Shown here one piece after another: positions 13,632-22,215 of a stretch of DNA of 33,034 nt (positions are counted from its first letter, which is position 1; each line of letters opens with the position of its first letter). The notes under the pieces are model-generated. The model was not told the DNA's origin, made no database searches, and saw only the letters and a program-made list of their open reading frames with translations. The position numbers and the translations under genes are program-made. Source of the DNA: Clostridia bacterium (lineage in GTDB: Bacteria > Bacillota > Clostridia > Christensenellales > Borkfalkiaceae); the NCBI GenBank assembly GCA_017448355.1, contig JAFSLQ010000037.1, positions 1 to 33,034 on the forward strand. The letters run 5' to 3'.

Positions 13632-14057
13632 TTATTTGACATACTTTTCCGCTATTTCCGCGGCAAGAAAACACAGGTCGGCACAAGGGCGCTTTTTATA
13701 ATATTCGGGCGAGCGTTCTTCGGGAACCGTCGATTTATCCTTTAATATTTCGCCCGAAAGCATTTCCGCGCAGATTATTGAGCCCGTTTCCGCTTTAAAA
13801 TCGTCGCAAGCGGTTTTTATCATCGCATACGCCGCCGCTTTGTCCTGTCCGTCAGATTTAAGCGCGCCGAGAACCATCGCCATACCGCTGACCGCACCGC
13901 AGGTTAGTCTTTGGCGCGCTAAGCCCCCGCCGAAACCTATCGTAATTTTTTTAATTTCTTCTTCTGAAAGTTTAAGTTCGTCCTTAAACGCTAAAACCAC
14001 CGCTTGACAACAGTTAAAACCTTGCAAAAAATACTTTTTTGCTATCTCGCCTTTCAT
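13632..14057 (-). CDS. C-GCAxxG-C-C family protein
   Basis: This is a 141-residue protein of the C-GCAxxG-C-C (split-Soret-like) family, whose conserved cysteines are thought to bind a metal or redox cofactor. Cys16 and Cys17 lie in FNCCQAV, the signature C53-GAVSG is present (Val at a position written A-x in the family name), and Cys84, Cys96 (SIICAEML), Cys125 and Cys129 (RPCADLC) complete the set. Length is normal. No signal peptide is present. Its biochemical role is not established, and it is often found in anaerobes. It is 26 nt downstream of the membrane-protein gene at 14084 and may share its transcript. Confidence 0.88.
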   Translation of the reverse strand: MKGEIAKKYFLQGFNCCQAVVLAFKDELKLSEEEIKKITIGFGGGLARQRLTCGAVSGMAMVLGALKSDGQDKAAAYAMIKTACDDFKAETGSIICAEMLSGEILKDKSTVPEERSPEYYKKRPCADLCFLAAEIAEKYVK

Positions 14058-14083
14058 TTTTATCTCCCGTAAAACAATAAACT

Positions 14084-14809
14084 TTATTCTTTGTCGGAAT
14101 TTACGGGCGCAGGTTCAACGGGCGCGGTTTTCGTCAATTCTCTAAGTCTTTCGATTTCGGCTTTAAGATTTTCGTATTCGGTTTTGGTGATAGTAACGTA
14201 ATCGCCCTTTTCTCCGACGGTTGCCGCTGCTTTTTGCGCAATATTTTTCTGCTTTACTTTAAGCACGATAAAGAGCGTTAAAATGACGATTATCGCTGTT
14301 ACCAGAACCTGCCACAAATCCGTTAACAGCGTATTGCCGAAGATCGCGAGCGAAACCGCAAGTTCCACGTATGCAAAACATAAATATAATATTATCTGAA
14401 TAAAAATAAGGCTTTTGCCGAGCGCGATATAATTCGACACTATAAGGTTGAGTAACACCGACAGCATCGAAACCGACACTATAATGTACGAAAAGACTTC
14501 GCCGAAAGTGCCGAGATATTGATTTGCCCAGATAAGCACTAAAAATAAAAGCGCGGAAACGACAATCATAAACGCGGCAAAAATCCCGAGTTTATTACCG
14601 ACGGTTATAGCATTGATAGAGTTAAGCAAGAAAAGTCCCGCGATAAAAACGGTTAAAAGCGACAACAGCACGTTACCTAAGATATCGCTATACTCTATGA
14701 CTTTAAACAAAAGTCCGATTCCTATGAGTGCCGCCGCGATGACGCAGGTAATAATAATGCCCGAAACAATTTTTACAAGACTGTTTTTACTGATATTAAC
14801 GTTTTCCAT
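14084..14809 (-). CDS. six-span membrane protein with cytoplasmic coiled-coil tail
   Basis: This 241-residue protein has about six hydrophobic spans (roughly 11-35, 41-62, 74-98, 102-130, 134-158 and 161-185). A charged tail follows, with a short coiled-coil-like stretch (YENLKAEIERLREL) and a Pro/Ala-rich end. I do not recognise a family. The tail suggests contact with a cytoplasmic partner. The ATG at 14809 has AAAGGAG 5 nt upstream; a longer frame to 14851 lacks one. A gene for a cysteine-rich protein follows closely. Confidence 0.7.
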   Translation of the reverse strand: MENVNISKNSLVKIVSGIIITCVIAAALIGIGLLFKVIEYSDILGNVLLSLLTVFIAGLFLLNSINAITVGNKLGIFAAFMIVVSALLFLVLIWANQYLGTFGEVFSYIIVSVSMLSVLLNLIVSNYIALGKSLIFIQIILYLCFAYVELAVSLAIFGNTLLTDLWQVLVTAIIVILTLFIVLKVKQKNIAQKAAATVGEKGDYVTITKTEYENLKAEIERLRELTKTAPVEPAPVNSDKE

Positions 14810-15112
14810 AATTTCTCCTTTATTTGCTTGTATTATACCACAATAAAACATATTTACACAAAAATTATAAAATTTATCTAAAATACCGTCGCCCTGAAAG
14901 GGCTTTAAAATTCAAAAAGCAATAAACAATGTTTACTGCTTCCTGAATAATATATGATAAGGGGGAAAATGATGAGCGATTTAATCTGAAAGCGCACTCG
15001 CTTTCGACAATCAATAATATACAACTTTCGACAGAATTTGTAAAGCGTTTTTATCCCGCTTTTTAAAAATTTTTTAAATTTTTTCAGGCTTATTTTTCCG
15101 TCTGTTTTTAAA
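14810..15112. other. intergenic region with hairpins, no supported gene
   Basis: Three local structures are seen: GCCCTGAAAGGGC (14891-14903); AAGCAATAAAC..GTTTACTGCTT (14917-14941, one mismatch); and GAAAGCG-CACT-CGCTTTC (14989-15006). Just before the last is GGGGG, then an ATG-ATG frame of only six codons (MMSDLI). A leader-peptide/attenuator remnant or a small RNA are possible, but no gene can be supported. Confidence 0.4.
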
Positions 15113-15115
15113 AAG

Positions 15116-15144
15116 AAAAAAGACGGAATTTCCCGTCTTTTTTT
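15116..15144 (-). terminator. terminator of glf
   Basis: Stem AGACGG/CCGTCT (15121-15126 with 15133-15138) extended by A and T runs, just after the glf stop. Confidence 0.8.
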
Positions 15145-15149
15145 ATGCT

Positions 15150-16307
15150 TTATTCTTCGTCGAAAACGTATTCTTCGTTAATTTTATCGAACATTTTCAT
15201 AGCGTTTAAAACCGCTATATCCATATTTATGTATTTATAATTTGCAAGCCGTCCCAAAAGGTAAAGATTTTTATATTTCGCCGCTTCCGCCGCATACTTT
15301 TCGTATTGCGCACAATTTTTCTCGGTCGGTATAGGATAGTAGGGCATATCGGATTTTTTGCACTTTTTAGGATACTCTTTAACTATAACCGTTTTGTCCT
15401 TTGCGCCGCAAGTGAACTTTGTAAACTCCGTAATTCTCGTAAACCTGTGGCTTGTAGTATAATTGACTACGGCGGCGTTCTGGAAAGACGAACGGTTAAA
15501 AGTTTTTACCTTAAATTTAAGCGTTCTATACGGCAGCGCGCCGAAACTATACCCGAAAATTTCTTCAACTCTCCCCGTATAAACGACTACACCGTTGAAT
15601 TCTTTACCTTCTAAATAAATCTTCCCGTCTTTAAAAGACAATACGCCGGCCGCGTCGGTATTGAGTTTAAGACGAATATGCGGATGACGAAGCATATTCG
15701 TTATCATTTCCGAAAACCCGTTCTTCGGCATAAACTGATAGTCGTCGGTAAAATATCTGTCTTCGTACGAAACGTAGACGGGCACTCTGTCCATAACCGC
15801 GTTGCCTAAGTCTTCGGGTTTCATCTTCCATTGTTTTTTGGTGTATTTATAGAAAATGTTGTTATATACAAAATGCGCAAATTCGCGAATTTCCGCGTTT
15901 TCGTGCTGTTTTAACTGTAAAATCGGAACGTGTTTATCCACACCTATTTCTTCGGTTAAAATCTTCTTGATTCTATCCGCTTTGGCTTTCGGAAAACAGG
16001 CGTAAAGCGACGTAAGATTGAACGGTACGGGTACGAGTTTGCCCTTTACGTTAGCAAGAACCTTGTGTTCGTAAGCGTTCCACTCGGTAAATTTCGACAA
16101 AAAGTCGAAAACTTCCTTTTCCTTGGTGTGAAAGATATGCGGGCCGTAGGGCTGAACCCTGATGCCGTTTTTATCCACGTAATCGTAAGCGTTTCCGCCT
16201 ATCGTAGCCCTTTTATCCACAACGGTAACGTCTTTACCGCCGTCCGCAAATAATCTCGCAAGCGTTGCACCCGAAAGTCCCGCTCCTACGATAATAAGTT
16301 TGTCCAT
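15150..16307 (-). CDS. glf: UDP-galactopyranose mutase
   Basis: This FAD enzyme interconverts UDP-galactopyranose and UDP-galactofuranose, giving the galactofuranose donor for surface polysaccharides. The 385 residues match the family length. The N-terminal dinucleotide-binding motif is VGAGLSGA (7-14), followed by VVDKRATIGGNAYD, the signature HIFHT, YTKKQW, and the C-terminal GRLANYKYINMD that contacts FAD and substrate. No glycosyltransferase gene is adjacent, so the polysaccharide it serves is encoded elsewhere. A terminator follows. The ATG at 16307 is preceded by CAGGAGAAAATA. Confidence 0.95.
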   Translation of the reverse strand: MDKLIIVGAGLSGATLARLFADGGKDVTVVDKRATIGGNAYDYVDKNGIRVQPYGPHIFHTKEKEVFDFLSKFTEWNAYEHKVLANVKGKLVPVPFNLTSLYACFPKAKADRIKKILTEEIGVDKHVPILQLKQHENAEIREFAHFVYNNIFYKYTKKQWKMKPEDLGNAVMDRVPVYVSYEDRYFTDDYQFMPKNGFSEMITNMLRHPHIRLKLNTDAAGVLSFKDGKIYLEGKEFNGVVVYTGRVEEIFGYSFGALPYRTLKFKVKTFNRSSFQNAAVVNYTTSHRFTRITEFTKFTCGAKDKTVIVKEYPKKCKKSDMPYYPIPTEKNCAQYEKYAAEAAKYKNLYLLGRLANYKYINMDIAVLNAMKMFDKINEEYVFDEE

Positions 16308-16357
16308 TATTTTCTCCTGATAAAACCGATTTAATCCAAGTTTTATTTTCTTCCGTT

Positions 16358-17533
16358 TTATTTTTTAAGAAGTTCCGCCACAAATTCGCCTATTTTGTCC
16401 ATCGCGGTTTTAAGCGCTTCCATAGAATAAGCGTACGAACACCTTATATAGTCTCTTCCGAATTCCCCGAACGCCGACCCGGGTACTACCGCAACCGACT
16501 TTTCGCTAAGCAAACGCGTCGCGAATTCTTCGCCCGTAAGCCCCGTGTTTTTAACGCACGGAAAAACATAGAAAGAACCTTTCGGTTCAAAACAGGTAAG
16601 TCCCATACGCTTTAATGCGCCGAGCATAAATTTTCTTCTTCTGTCGTATTCTTCGCGCATTTCGCCGACAGTGGCAAAATCGTCTTGTTTGCCGAGTTTT
16701 AACGCGGCAAGTGCGGCGTGTTGCGAAAAAATCGGTGCGCATATCGCGGCGTACTGATGGATTTTAAGCATCGCGGTCAAAAGTTCCTTATCCGCGCACA
16801 CAAAGCCTATACGCCAGCCGGTCATCGCGAACGACTTTGAAAATCCGCCGATTAAAACAACCCTTTTATCGAGTTCGGGAAACGCGGCAACAGAACAATG
16901 CGCGCCGCCGTAGGTCAGTTCCGCATAAATTTCGTCGGAAATTACCAAAAGGTCGTGCTTTAATATAACGGGAATAATTTTTTCTATGTATTCTTTTTCC
17001 ATAACCCCGCCCGTAGGATTGTTGGGATAGGGGAAAATAAGCGCTTTGGTCTTTTCGGTTATAACCTTTTCAAGGCTGTCGGGCGTCAATTTAAACCCGT
17101 TGTCGCCGCTGGTCGGAATTGCGACCGGCACGCCGCCGAGAAGCGAAACTATCGGCGCGTAAGACACGTAACTAGGGTCGGGAATAAGTATCTCGTCGCC
17201 TTCGTCAATAATAGCGCGAAGCGACAAGTCAATCGCTTCGCTTGCGCCCATAGTGATAATTATATCTTCTTTATCGAAGTTTACGTTAAACCTATCGCGA
17301 AGATATTCGGAAATTTCGGCGCGAAGTTCGGTTATTCCTTTATTAGAAGTATATTGCGTATAGCCGCTTTTAAGCGCGGAAATAGCCGCGTCGCGGATAT
17401 ACCACGGCGTAATGAAGTCGGGTTCGCCGACGCCGAGCGATATAACGTCCTTTCTTCCCGCCGCTAAATCGAAAAACTTCCGTATTCCGGACGGTTTAAG
17501 ATTTTTGGCGCGCTTTGATACGAATTCTCTCAT
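16358..17533 (-). CDS. class I/II PLP aminotransferase
   Basis: This is a 391-residue fold-type I aminotransferase of the aspartate/PatA-like group. Visible residues are GVGEPDF (34-40), Asn172 in PNNPTGG, Asp200 and Tyr203 in ISDEIYAEL, the PLP lysine Lys233 in GGFSKSFAMTGWRIG, and the carboxylate-binding Arg near the C-terminus (YIRCSYA). Its start codon overlaps the stop of the upstream Lrp/AsnC gene by 4 nt (ATGA), so translation is coupled. That pairing is common in Firmicutes and implies amino-acid-responsive control. The amino donor and acceptor cannot be fixed from sequence. Confidence 0.92.
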   Translation of the reverse strand: MREFVSKRAKNLKPSGIRKFFDLAAGRKDVISLGVGEPDFITPWYIRDAAISALKSGYTQYTSNKGITELRAEISEYLRDRFNVNFDKEDIIITMGASEAIDLSLRAIIDEGDEILIPDPSYVSYAPIVSLLGGVPVAIPTSGDNGFKLTPDSLEKVITEKTKALIFPYPNNPTGGVMEKEYIEKIIPVILKHDLLVISDEIYAELTYGGAHCSVAAFPELDKRVVLIGGFSKSFAMTGWRIGFVCADKELLTAMLKIHQYAAICAPIFSQHAALAALKLGKQDDFATVGEMREEYDRRRKFMLGALKRMGLTCFEPKGSFYVFPCVKNTGLTGEEFATRLLSEKSVAVVPGSAFGEFGRDYIRCSYAYSMEALKTAMDKIGEFVAELLKK

Positions 17534-18021
17534 GCCTGAATAATTTCTCTCTTATGCGCGGGGGCGGGTTTTGTAATCTGCCCTTCTATTTTGTATTTTT
17601 TAAGAATAAAGTGCGTAGCGACGCCGACTATTCCGTCTAAAACGGACAGTTTTTCCGCTACGAATTTCGCAATCGAACCGATATCCTTACCTTCGACGAA
17701 AACCGCCAAATCGAAACCGCCGCTCATAAGATACAAACTCTGCACTTCGGGGAAATTATAAATCTCTTCCGCGCAGGACTCGAATCCTTTGAGTTTTTGC
17801 GGCGCAACCTTGACTTCGATAAGTGCCTGAACGTTTTTTTCCGGCAATACTTCGGTATTTAAAATAGCGGCGTACTTTACGACGGTCTTGGTCTCTTCAA
17901 GTTCCTTAACGGCGTTTTTAACGTCCTGTTCCGACGCGCCGAGAATATCCGCCATTTCGGCAAACGAATAACGGGCGTTTTCGCCCAAAAGTTTTAAAAC
18001 CTGTTTGACAAAATCCGTCAT
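17530..18021 (-). CDS. Lrp/AsnC-family transcriptional regulator
   Basis: This 163-residue feast/famine regulator has an N-terminal winged helix (about 1-55: QVLKLLGENARYSFAEMADILGASEQDVKNAVKELEE). The C-terminal RAM/AsnC ligand-binding domain follows (about 65-145: ALIEVKV, SLYLMSGGFDLAVFVEG), with the G-x-x-D turn typical of the family. It is coupled to the aminotransferase gene by a 4-nt overlap and likely regulates that operon in response to an amino acid. Lrp proteins usually autoregulate, but I could not pick out an operator in the 160 bp upstream. Confidence 0.9.
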   Translation of the reverse strand: MTDFVKQVLKLLGENARYSFAEMADILGASEQDVKNAVKELEETKTVVKYAAILNTEVLPEKNVQALIEVKVAPQKLKGFESCAEEIYNFPEVQSLYLMSGGFDLAVFVEGKDIGSIAKFVAEKLSVLDGIVGVATHFILKKYKIEGQITKPAPAHKREIIQA

Positions 18022-18187
18022 ATATTTTTACCCCGCGAACAAAACGCAGCGACGCCGTTTACAAAAAGGGACACGCTTCGTTATAATAATACATTTATAT
18101 TTTATACTGTTAGCAAAGTTTTGTCAATTACATAAGTTGCTTTTTTAGTATTGTTTATGATAGAATATTCAAAAGAGGTGGTTTTTT

Positions 18188-18448
18188 ATGATAAGAATTT
18201 GGGCTAAAATTATAAAAAACGGTAAAATCGACAAACAATACGTTTATACGCGGGAAGGTTTAATCGATTACTCTTTATTTTTTGATTACGTAAAGGATAT
18301 CTGCGAAGCGCTGGATATCCCCACCCCCGTGATTATTAAAACGCACCTTTTTAATTACGCCAAGTATAATAACGTAAAATTCCGACAAGACGACTTTGTG
18401 GAAAAAATTAATTTCGATAGATTAGTACTTGAAAACGCGTTGCTGTAA
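18188..18448 (+). CDS. small conserved-looking protein of unknown function
   Basis: This 86-residue soluble protein begins MIRIWAKIIKNGKIDKQYVY and continues with an aromatic, acidic helix (YSLFFDYVKDICEAL) and a strand VIIKTHLFNYAKYN. The ATG at 18188 has AGAGGTGG upstream. A promoter with TTGCTT and TAGAAT (18-nt spacer) lies just before. Similar short proteins occur widely in Clostridia as far as I recall, but I know no function. The last codons and the stop lie inside the terminator hairpin, so transcription ends within the gene's own 3' end. Confidence 0.7.
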   Translation: MIRIWAKIIKNGKIDKQYVYTREGLIDYSLFFDYVKDICEALDIPTPVIIKTHLFNYAKYNNVKFRQDDFVEKINFDRLVLENALL

Positions 18449-18462
18449 AGCAACGCGTTTTC
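18431..18462. terminator. terminator containing the stop codon of the small gene
   Basis: Perfect 14-bp stem GAAAACGCGTTGCT/AGCAACGCGTTTTC with loop GTAA; the TAA stop (18446-18448) is in the loop. It also serves the convergent ypeB gene. Confidence 0.8.
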
Positions 18463-18495
18463 GATTTTATCTTCTCTCCGATATTCCGCCGCACA

Positions 18496-20013
18496 TCACA
18501 TCAAAAGCGAGCCTTCGTCGGAATCTATCACTTTAAACATTTCGACTTGTCTGCCGTTTATTGCGTCGATATACACGTAATAAACGTCGCCGTCTCTCGT
18601 TCCCGAAAACTCGTAGCAAAGTCTTTCGGCGTTTTCGCCCGTCGGCACTACTGCTAGCCGCGCCGTTTCCAACGCGATTTCGTCCGACACCTTGCTTCGC
18701 GCCGCCGAAGTGGTTAAAACGGGTGTTTCTATCTCCCTTTCCGTATGGTTTTTATAGTATTCCGTCGCTTCTAAGCCTATTATCATACCCGTTTCGGCAC
18801 ACACGCGCACTTTAATTAAGTCGGGATAAATAACAACCCCGTTAATTTCAGGTGCAAAATTGATAGTGTAAAGGTCGTTTGAAAGATTTATCCATACAGC
18901 CTTAATATCGACCGAAATTTCTTTGCCGATAAACTCCCGCGCTTTTGCCGTCGCATAATCTTCGCCGTAATTTACGCCGTTGCAACTGCCGGCAAAAGAA
19001 TACATTATCGTTTTGCCGCCCATAACCGAAATTTCCGCGCAGGCGGTTTCGCCGTTAATTTCCGCTTCTACCGAATACGCTTCTATTCTGCCCGCACTTT
19101 TACCCGTAACACGAATATTTTCGGGTGCGTAATTTTTAAAGTTCTCGGCAAAAATTTCCGTCGCTTCCGCACTCGTTATATTTTCGCCCGAAAGCCCCTT
19201 AATCTCACCGCTATCCCTTCCGTCCGAAAACGGTCCGTCGTATATGAGTTCGGGAAATTCAACGGACATTTCCTGTAATTCGTCGAAGTTTTTATAAAAC
19301 GCGTTGCCTTCGATATTTTTGCCGATAGCGGTAAAGTCGAAGTCCTGACTCATCTCTCTCATTGCCGCTTGCAACGCGTTTTTAAGCGCAACGTTTGCCT
19401 TGTAAAGGTTAGTAAGATTAGCGTAGTCTTCACGCGAAAGCGTTTCGCCGTTTATAATCTTTTTGTTAAGATATTTGGCGTAATCGCCCACTTGATTGAC
19501 GATTTTCGTGGTGTAAAATTTATTTTGGTCTTCTAAGGGTAATTGTTGAAGATTATTCTCGGCAAGTTCGCTGTTTACCGCAAGGTCGGTAAGATACAAC
19601 TGCATCGCGCCGCTGTCCTTTGTCGAAAGCGCCTTGGAAAGATTTAAATCCATATTATCCACTTGCACTACCATGTCGTAGAAAGATTTTCTGTACCCCG
19701 ACTCCAAAACGCCGTCGCTTTCCGCGGGCAAAAACAGCGTATAAATAAACGAAAACGCAAGCACCGCAGTCGAAATACCAAGCGTTATAACTGCCGCGAC
19801 AAGCCCCTTTTTAGCACCGCTTTTTTCGGTGTTTTGTCTTTTACGTTCTTCCTTTAATCTGTTGCACTCCGCTTTAACCGCCGCCCGCTGTTCTCTTATT
19901 TCCGCTTTGTGCCTGATTTTTTCGCGCTGTTTTTCGGCTTTCTTTTTATAGCGTTCGGCACGCAAATGTTCGCGCTGAAACTCTTTTGCGCTTTGATTTT
20001 CATTATTTTCCAT
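18496..20013 (-). CDS. ypeB: germination protein YpeB with a charged N-terminal extension
   Basis: YpeB stabilises and localises the cortex-lytic enzyme SleB in the spore inner membrane. This 505-residue protein has a single span at about 71-95, a YpeB helical domain, then PepSY-like repeats in the C-terminal half (ENITSAEATEIFAENF, EDYATAKAREFIG, ISDEIALETARLAV-type segments). Unlike Bacillus YpeB, which starts close to its span, it carries about 65 residues of Lys/Arg/Glu-rich, coiled-coil-like sequence before the membrane. It begins 11 nt after sleB and ends the spoIIR-sleB-ypeB run; a terminator follows. Expression in the forespore is expected. Confidence 0.88.
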   Translation of the reverse strand: MENNENQSAKEFQREHLRAERYKKKAEKQREKIRHKAEIREQRAAVKAECNRLKEERKRQNTEKSGAKKGLVAAVITLGISTAVLAFSFIYTLFLPAESDGVLESGYRKSFYDMVVQVDNMDLNLSKALSTKDSGAMQLYLTDLAVNSELAENNLQQLPLEDQNKFYTTKIVNQVGDYAKYLNKKIINGETLSREDYANLTNLYKANVALKNALQAAMREMSQDFDFTAIGKNIEGNAFYKNFDELQEMSVEFPELIYDGPFSDGRDSGEIKGLSGENITSAEATEIFAENFKNYAPENIRVTGKSAGRIEAYSVEAEINGETACAEISVMGGKTIMYSFAGSCNGVNYGEDYATAKAREFIGKEISVDIKAVWINLSNDLYTINFAPEINGVVIYPDLIKVRVCAETGMIIGLEATEYYKNHTEREIETPVLTTSAARSKVSDEIALETARLAVVPTGENAERLCYEFSGTRDGDVYYVYIDAINGRQVEMFKVIDSDEGSLLM

Positions 20014-20024
20014 AAATTTCCCCC

Positions 20025-20714
20025 TTACTTTGCGAATACGTGATTACCGATGGTAATCGTCGTTTGCCTTGAAAATATCCACGAACTTGTGGCGGTTTTG
20101 GGATTATAATAGTAAATCGCGCCGTAGGTCGGGTCCCAACCGTTCATAGCGTCCTGCGCCGCCTTTTTAGCCGTCGCGTCGGGCGTTAAATTAATCTGTC
20201 CGTCGGCTACCGCCGTAAACGCGTAACTCTGATAAATTACCCCCGCCATAGTGTTCGGAAAAGACGAACTTCTTATTCTGTTCATCACGACCGCGCCGAC
20301 GGCGACTTGTCCCACGTAACTTTCGCCGCGTGCTTCGCCGTAGATAAGCCGCGCGAGAAGGTTTATATCGGAATTGCTGTAAGAAGACGTTGCGCCCGAA
20401 TCGGACGAAGAACTTATTCCCATCGCGGCAAGAGTTTTTGCCCCGACTATGCCGTCTGCGACAAGCCCGTTTTTCTGCTGAAAATATTTAACCGCCGCTT
20501 TGGTCTTCGCGCCGAAAATTCCGTCCACAGCACCCGTATAGTAACCCCAGTTTTTAAGTTTTTGCTGAATAGTTTTTACCGTCGTGCCGCTGCTGCCCTG
20601 TTTGTACACGGCGGCATACACGCCGACGGTGTTCGCGTTTACAAGTCCGAAAGCGGAAAACGCCATTATAACCGAAAGCGCGATTAATCCCGCTATCTTA
20701 AAAGATTTTTTCAT
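20025..20714 (-). CDS. sleB: spore cortex-lytic enzyme SleB
   Basis: This lytic transglycosylase degrades spore cortex during germination. Its 229 residues comprise a signal peptide (about 1-35), a peptidoglycan-binding domain (38-98: SGTTVKTIQQKLKNWGYY, DGIFGAKTKAAVKYFQQ), a short Ser-rich linker and the SleB hydrolase domain from 114, with catalytic Glu127 in IYGEARGE and the downstream AYKTV-like aromatic strand. The length is slightly short but complete. It sits between spoIIR and ypeB with gaps of about 11-15 nt, so the three are one operon. SleB and YpeB depend on each other for stability. Confidence 0.93.
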   Translation of the reverse strand: MKKSFKIAGLIALSVIMAFSAFGLVNANTVGVYAAVYKQGSSGTTVKTIQQKLKNWGYYTGAVDGIFGAKTKAAVKYFQQKNGLVADGIVGAKTLAAMGISSSSDSGATSSYSNSDINLLARLIYGEARGESYVGQVAVGAVVMNRIRSSSFPNTMAGVIYQSYAFTAVADGQINLTPDATAKKAAQDAMNGWDPTYGAIYYYNPKTATSSWIFSRQTTITIGNHVFAK

Positions 20715-20729
20715 TTTTACCCCCTTAAA

Positions 20730-21254
20730 TCAACCGAAAAATCCCTGAATTATTTCAAGAATTTTACTCTTATATACGTAACTTGTCCCAGACCCCGTAA
20801 AGCATAGGGGCGGGTACACCACGCACCACCAGTTATCGCCCTTGCCGCTTCCGAGTTCTATTATAAGCGCGTCGTAAAACCCTTCGGTTAAAGTAAAATT
20901 TCCGTAATTTCTCGTCGGAAAGTTTTCGGTATTGAGTTTTACCGTCGCCGCGTAATCGTATCCCTGTTCGGTAAGGACTTTATCCGCAACCGCTTTTATC
21001 TCCGGCATTTTAGAAGAAATCATATCTTCGGCTTTGCTTTTAGTGTCGCAAAGCGCGATAAACGGCGTCAAATAATCCACTACCGCGTCTTTGACGCGAT
21101 ATTTTACCGCCTGTGCGTTTTCTTCGTTAGAATCGGCGCGGATATGTATGCGTAAGTATTCGGTTTTAGCGTCGGAACGCGGAAAAACCGCGCACGCCGA
21201 AAGCGATAAAATTATTATGAGAAAGAGAGTAAAACTTATACAAAATTTTTTCAT
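20730..21254 (-). CDS. spoIIR: stage II sporulation protein R, predicted lipoprotein
   Basis: SpoIIR is made in the forespore and signals across the septum to trigger pro-sigma-E processing by SpoIIGA. This 174-residue protein shows the family pattern LRIHIRADSNEENAQAVKYRVKDAVVDYL and the late WWCVVYPPLCF. The N-terminus ends in LSAC, a good lipobox (Cys about 21), suggesting membrane anchoring rather than free secretion. The ATG at 21254 has AAGGAAG upstream; the longer frame to 21287 lacks a ribosome site. It is first of the spoIIR-sleB-ypeB operon. Confidence 0.93.
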   Translation of the reverse strand: MKKFCISFTLFLIIILSLSACAVFPRSDAKTEYLRIHIRADSNEENAQAVKYRVKDAVVDYLTPFIALCDTKSKAEDMISSKMPEIKAVADKVLTEQGYDYAATVKLNTENFPTRNYGNFTLTEGFYDALIIELGSGKGDNWWCVVYPPLCFTGSGTSYVYKSKILEIIQGFFG

Positions 21255-21337
21255 TTTAACACTTCCTTGTAAAAGTAATACCCGCATTATTCCCTGAATT
21301 TAAATTTTTTATTCCGCCCCGCCTGTTTTTGCGCACA

Positions 21338-21363
21338 AAAAAAGAGCCTTAAGGCTCTTTTTT
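21338..21363. terminator. bidirectional terminator
   Basis: A perfect palindrome with core AGAGCC-TTAA-GGCTCT flanked by A and T runs, between spoIIR and the membrane operon. Confidence 0.85.
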
Positions 21364-21393
21364 CATTTTACGCTTTATCTCTATGATAATATA

Positions 21394-22215
21394 TCAGAAT
21401 TTAGCGTTGTAAGTTGCCGTCGCTTCGATTAAGTCTTGCTTATTTTCTTTATTATATTTATTCGCATACCAACAAGCGATAATACTACCGATAAAGCACA
21501 GTGCGGGCAACACATAATAAAAAGCGTTTACGTGCATAAACCCTTGAAACCACTCTTCCAAAAATATACCGAACGAAACGGGGAAAATAAAGACTATGGG
21601 ATAAGGAATCACGTCTGCTGCCCAATCAACCTGCCGTACCCTAATCATACTTTTCGGCGTCCCTTTGCCGTTTGCTACACTCCTGAAACTATTTCTGCTT
21701 ACCGCGGAATCATAATTTTGCCTTATCCGCGTTTCTGCGTTAGAATTTAAAATAAAAATTCCAACACTATGAATAAGAGTCTTGATTAAAATATAAGCGG
21801 AAAACATACAAAAAACAAGAATTTCAATTCCCCTAACCTTAGATAACAACTTTGATACTTGTTCCCCGTAAACAAACTCATAAAAAGCGTTGCCGTAAAC
21901 GGAAAAATCCAAATTATTCAAATCAAAACCGTCAACACGTTCTTGCGGAATACCGTAATCAAATATAAATTTCCATACGCTCATAGAAGACTTACTTATA
22001 AATACGGGTAAAAGCATACTTAAAATGCCGAGTAGTGCCACAACCGCCGGCACAATACATAAAATGTTGTTTTTCTTGTAAACAGTCGTTAATTTTCTGA
22101 TTTTTTCTTCTTTTTCGACGTATTTCTTTATGTCCGAAGTGCCTTCGGTAATGCGGTTTAATTTGTTTTCGATAACAACCTGTTCCGCACTCTTTTGTTC
22201 TTCTATATTATTCAT
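21394..22215 (-). CDS. four-span membrane protein of an XRE-controlled operon
   Basis: This 273-residue protein has a charged, helical N-terminus (1-48, many Glu and Lys) and about four hydrophobic spans (50-73, 130-156, 203-222, 232-251). An extracytoplasmic or cytoplasmic loop of some 55 residues lies between the first two. I recognise no family. It overlaps the preceding gene by 8 nt, so the two are coupled. Together with the divergent XRE repressor they form a compact module with a strong, doubly guarded promoter. This layout resembles small stress- or toxin-type cassettes, but nothing in the protein shows such activity. Confidence 0.7.
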   Translation of the reverse strand: MNNIEEQKSAEQVVIENKLNRITEGTSDIKKYVEKEEKIRKLTTVYKKNNILCIVPAVVALLGILSMLLPVFISKSSMSVWKFIFDYGIPQERVDGFDLNNLDFSVYGNAFYEFVYGEQVSKLLSKVRGIEILVFCMFSAYILIKTLIHSVGIFILNSNAETRIRQNYDSAVSRNSFRSVANGKGTPKSMIRVRQVDWAADVIPYPIVFIFPVSFGIFLEEWFQGFMHVNAFYYVLPALCFIGSIIACWYANKYNKENKQDLIEATATYNAKF

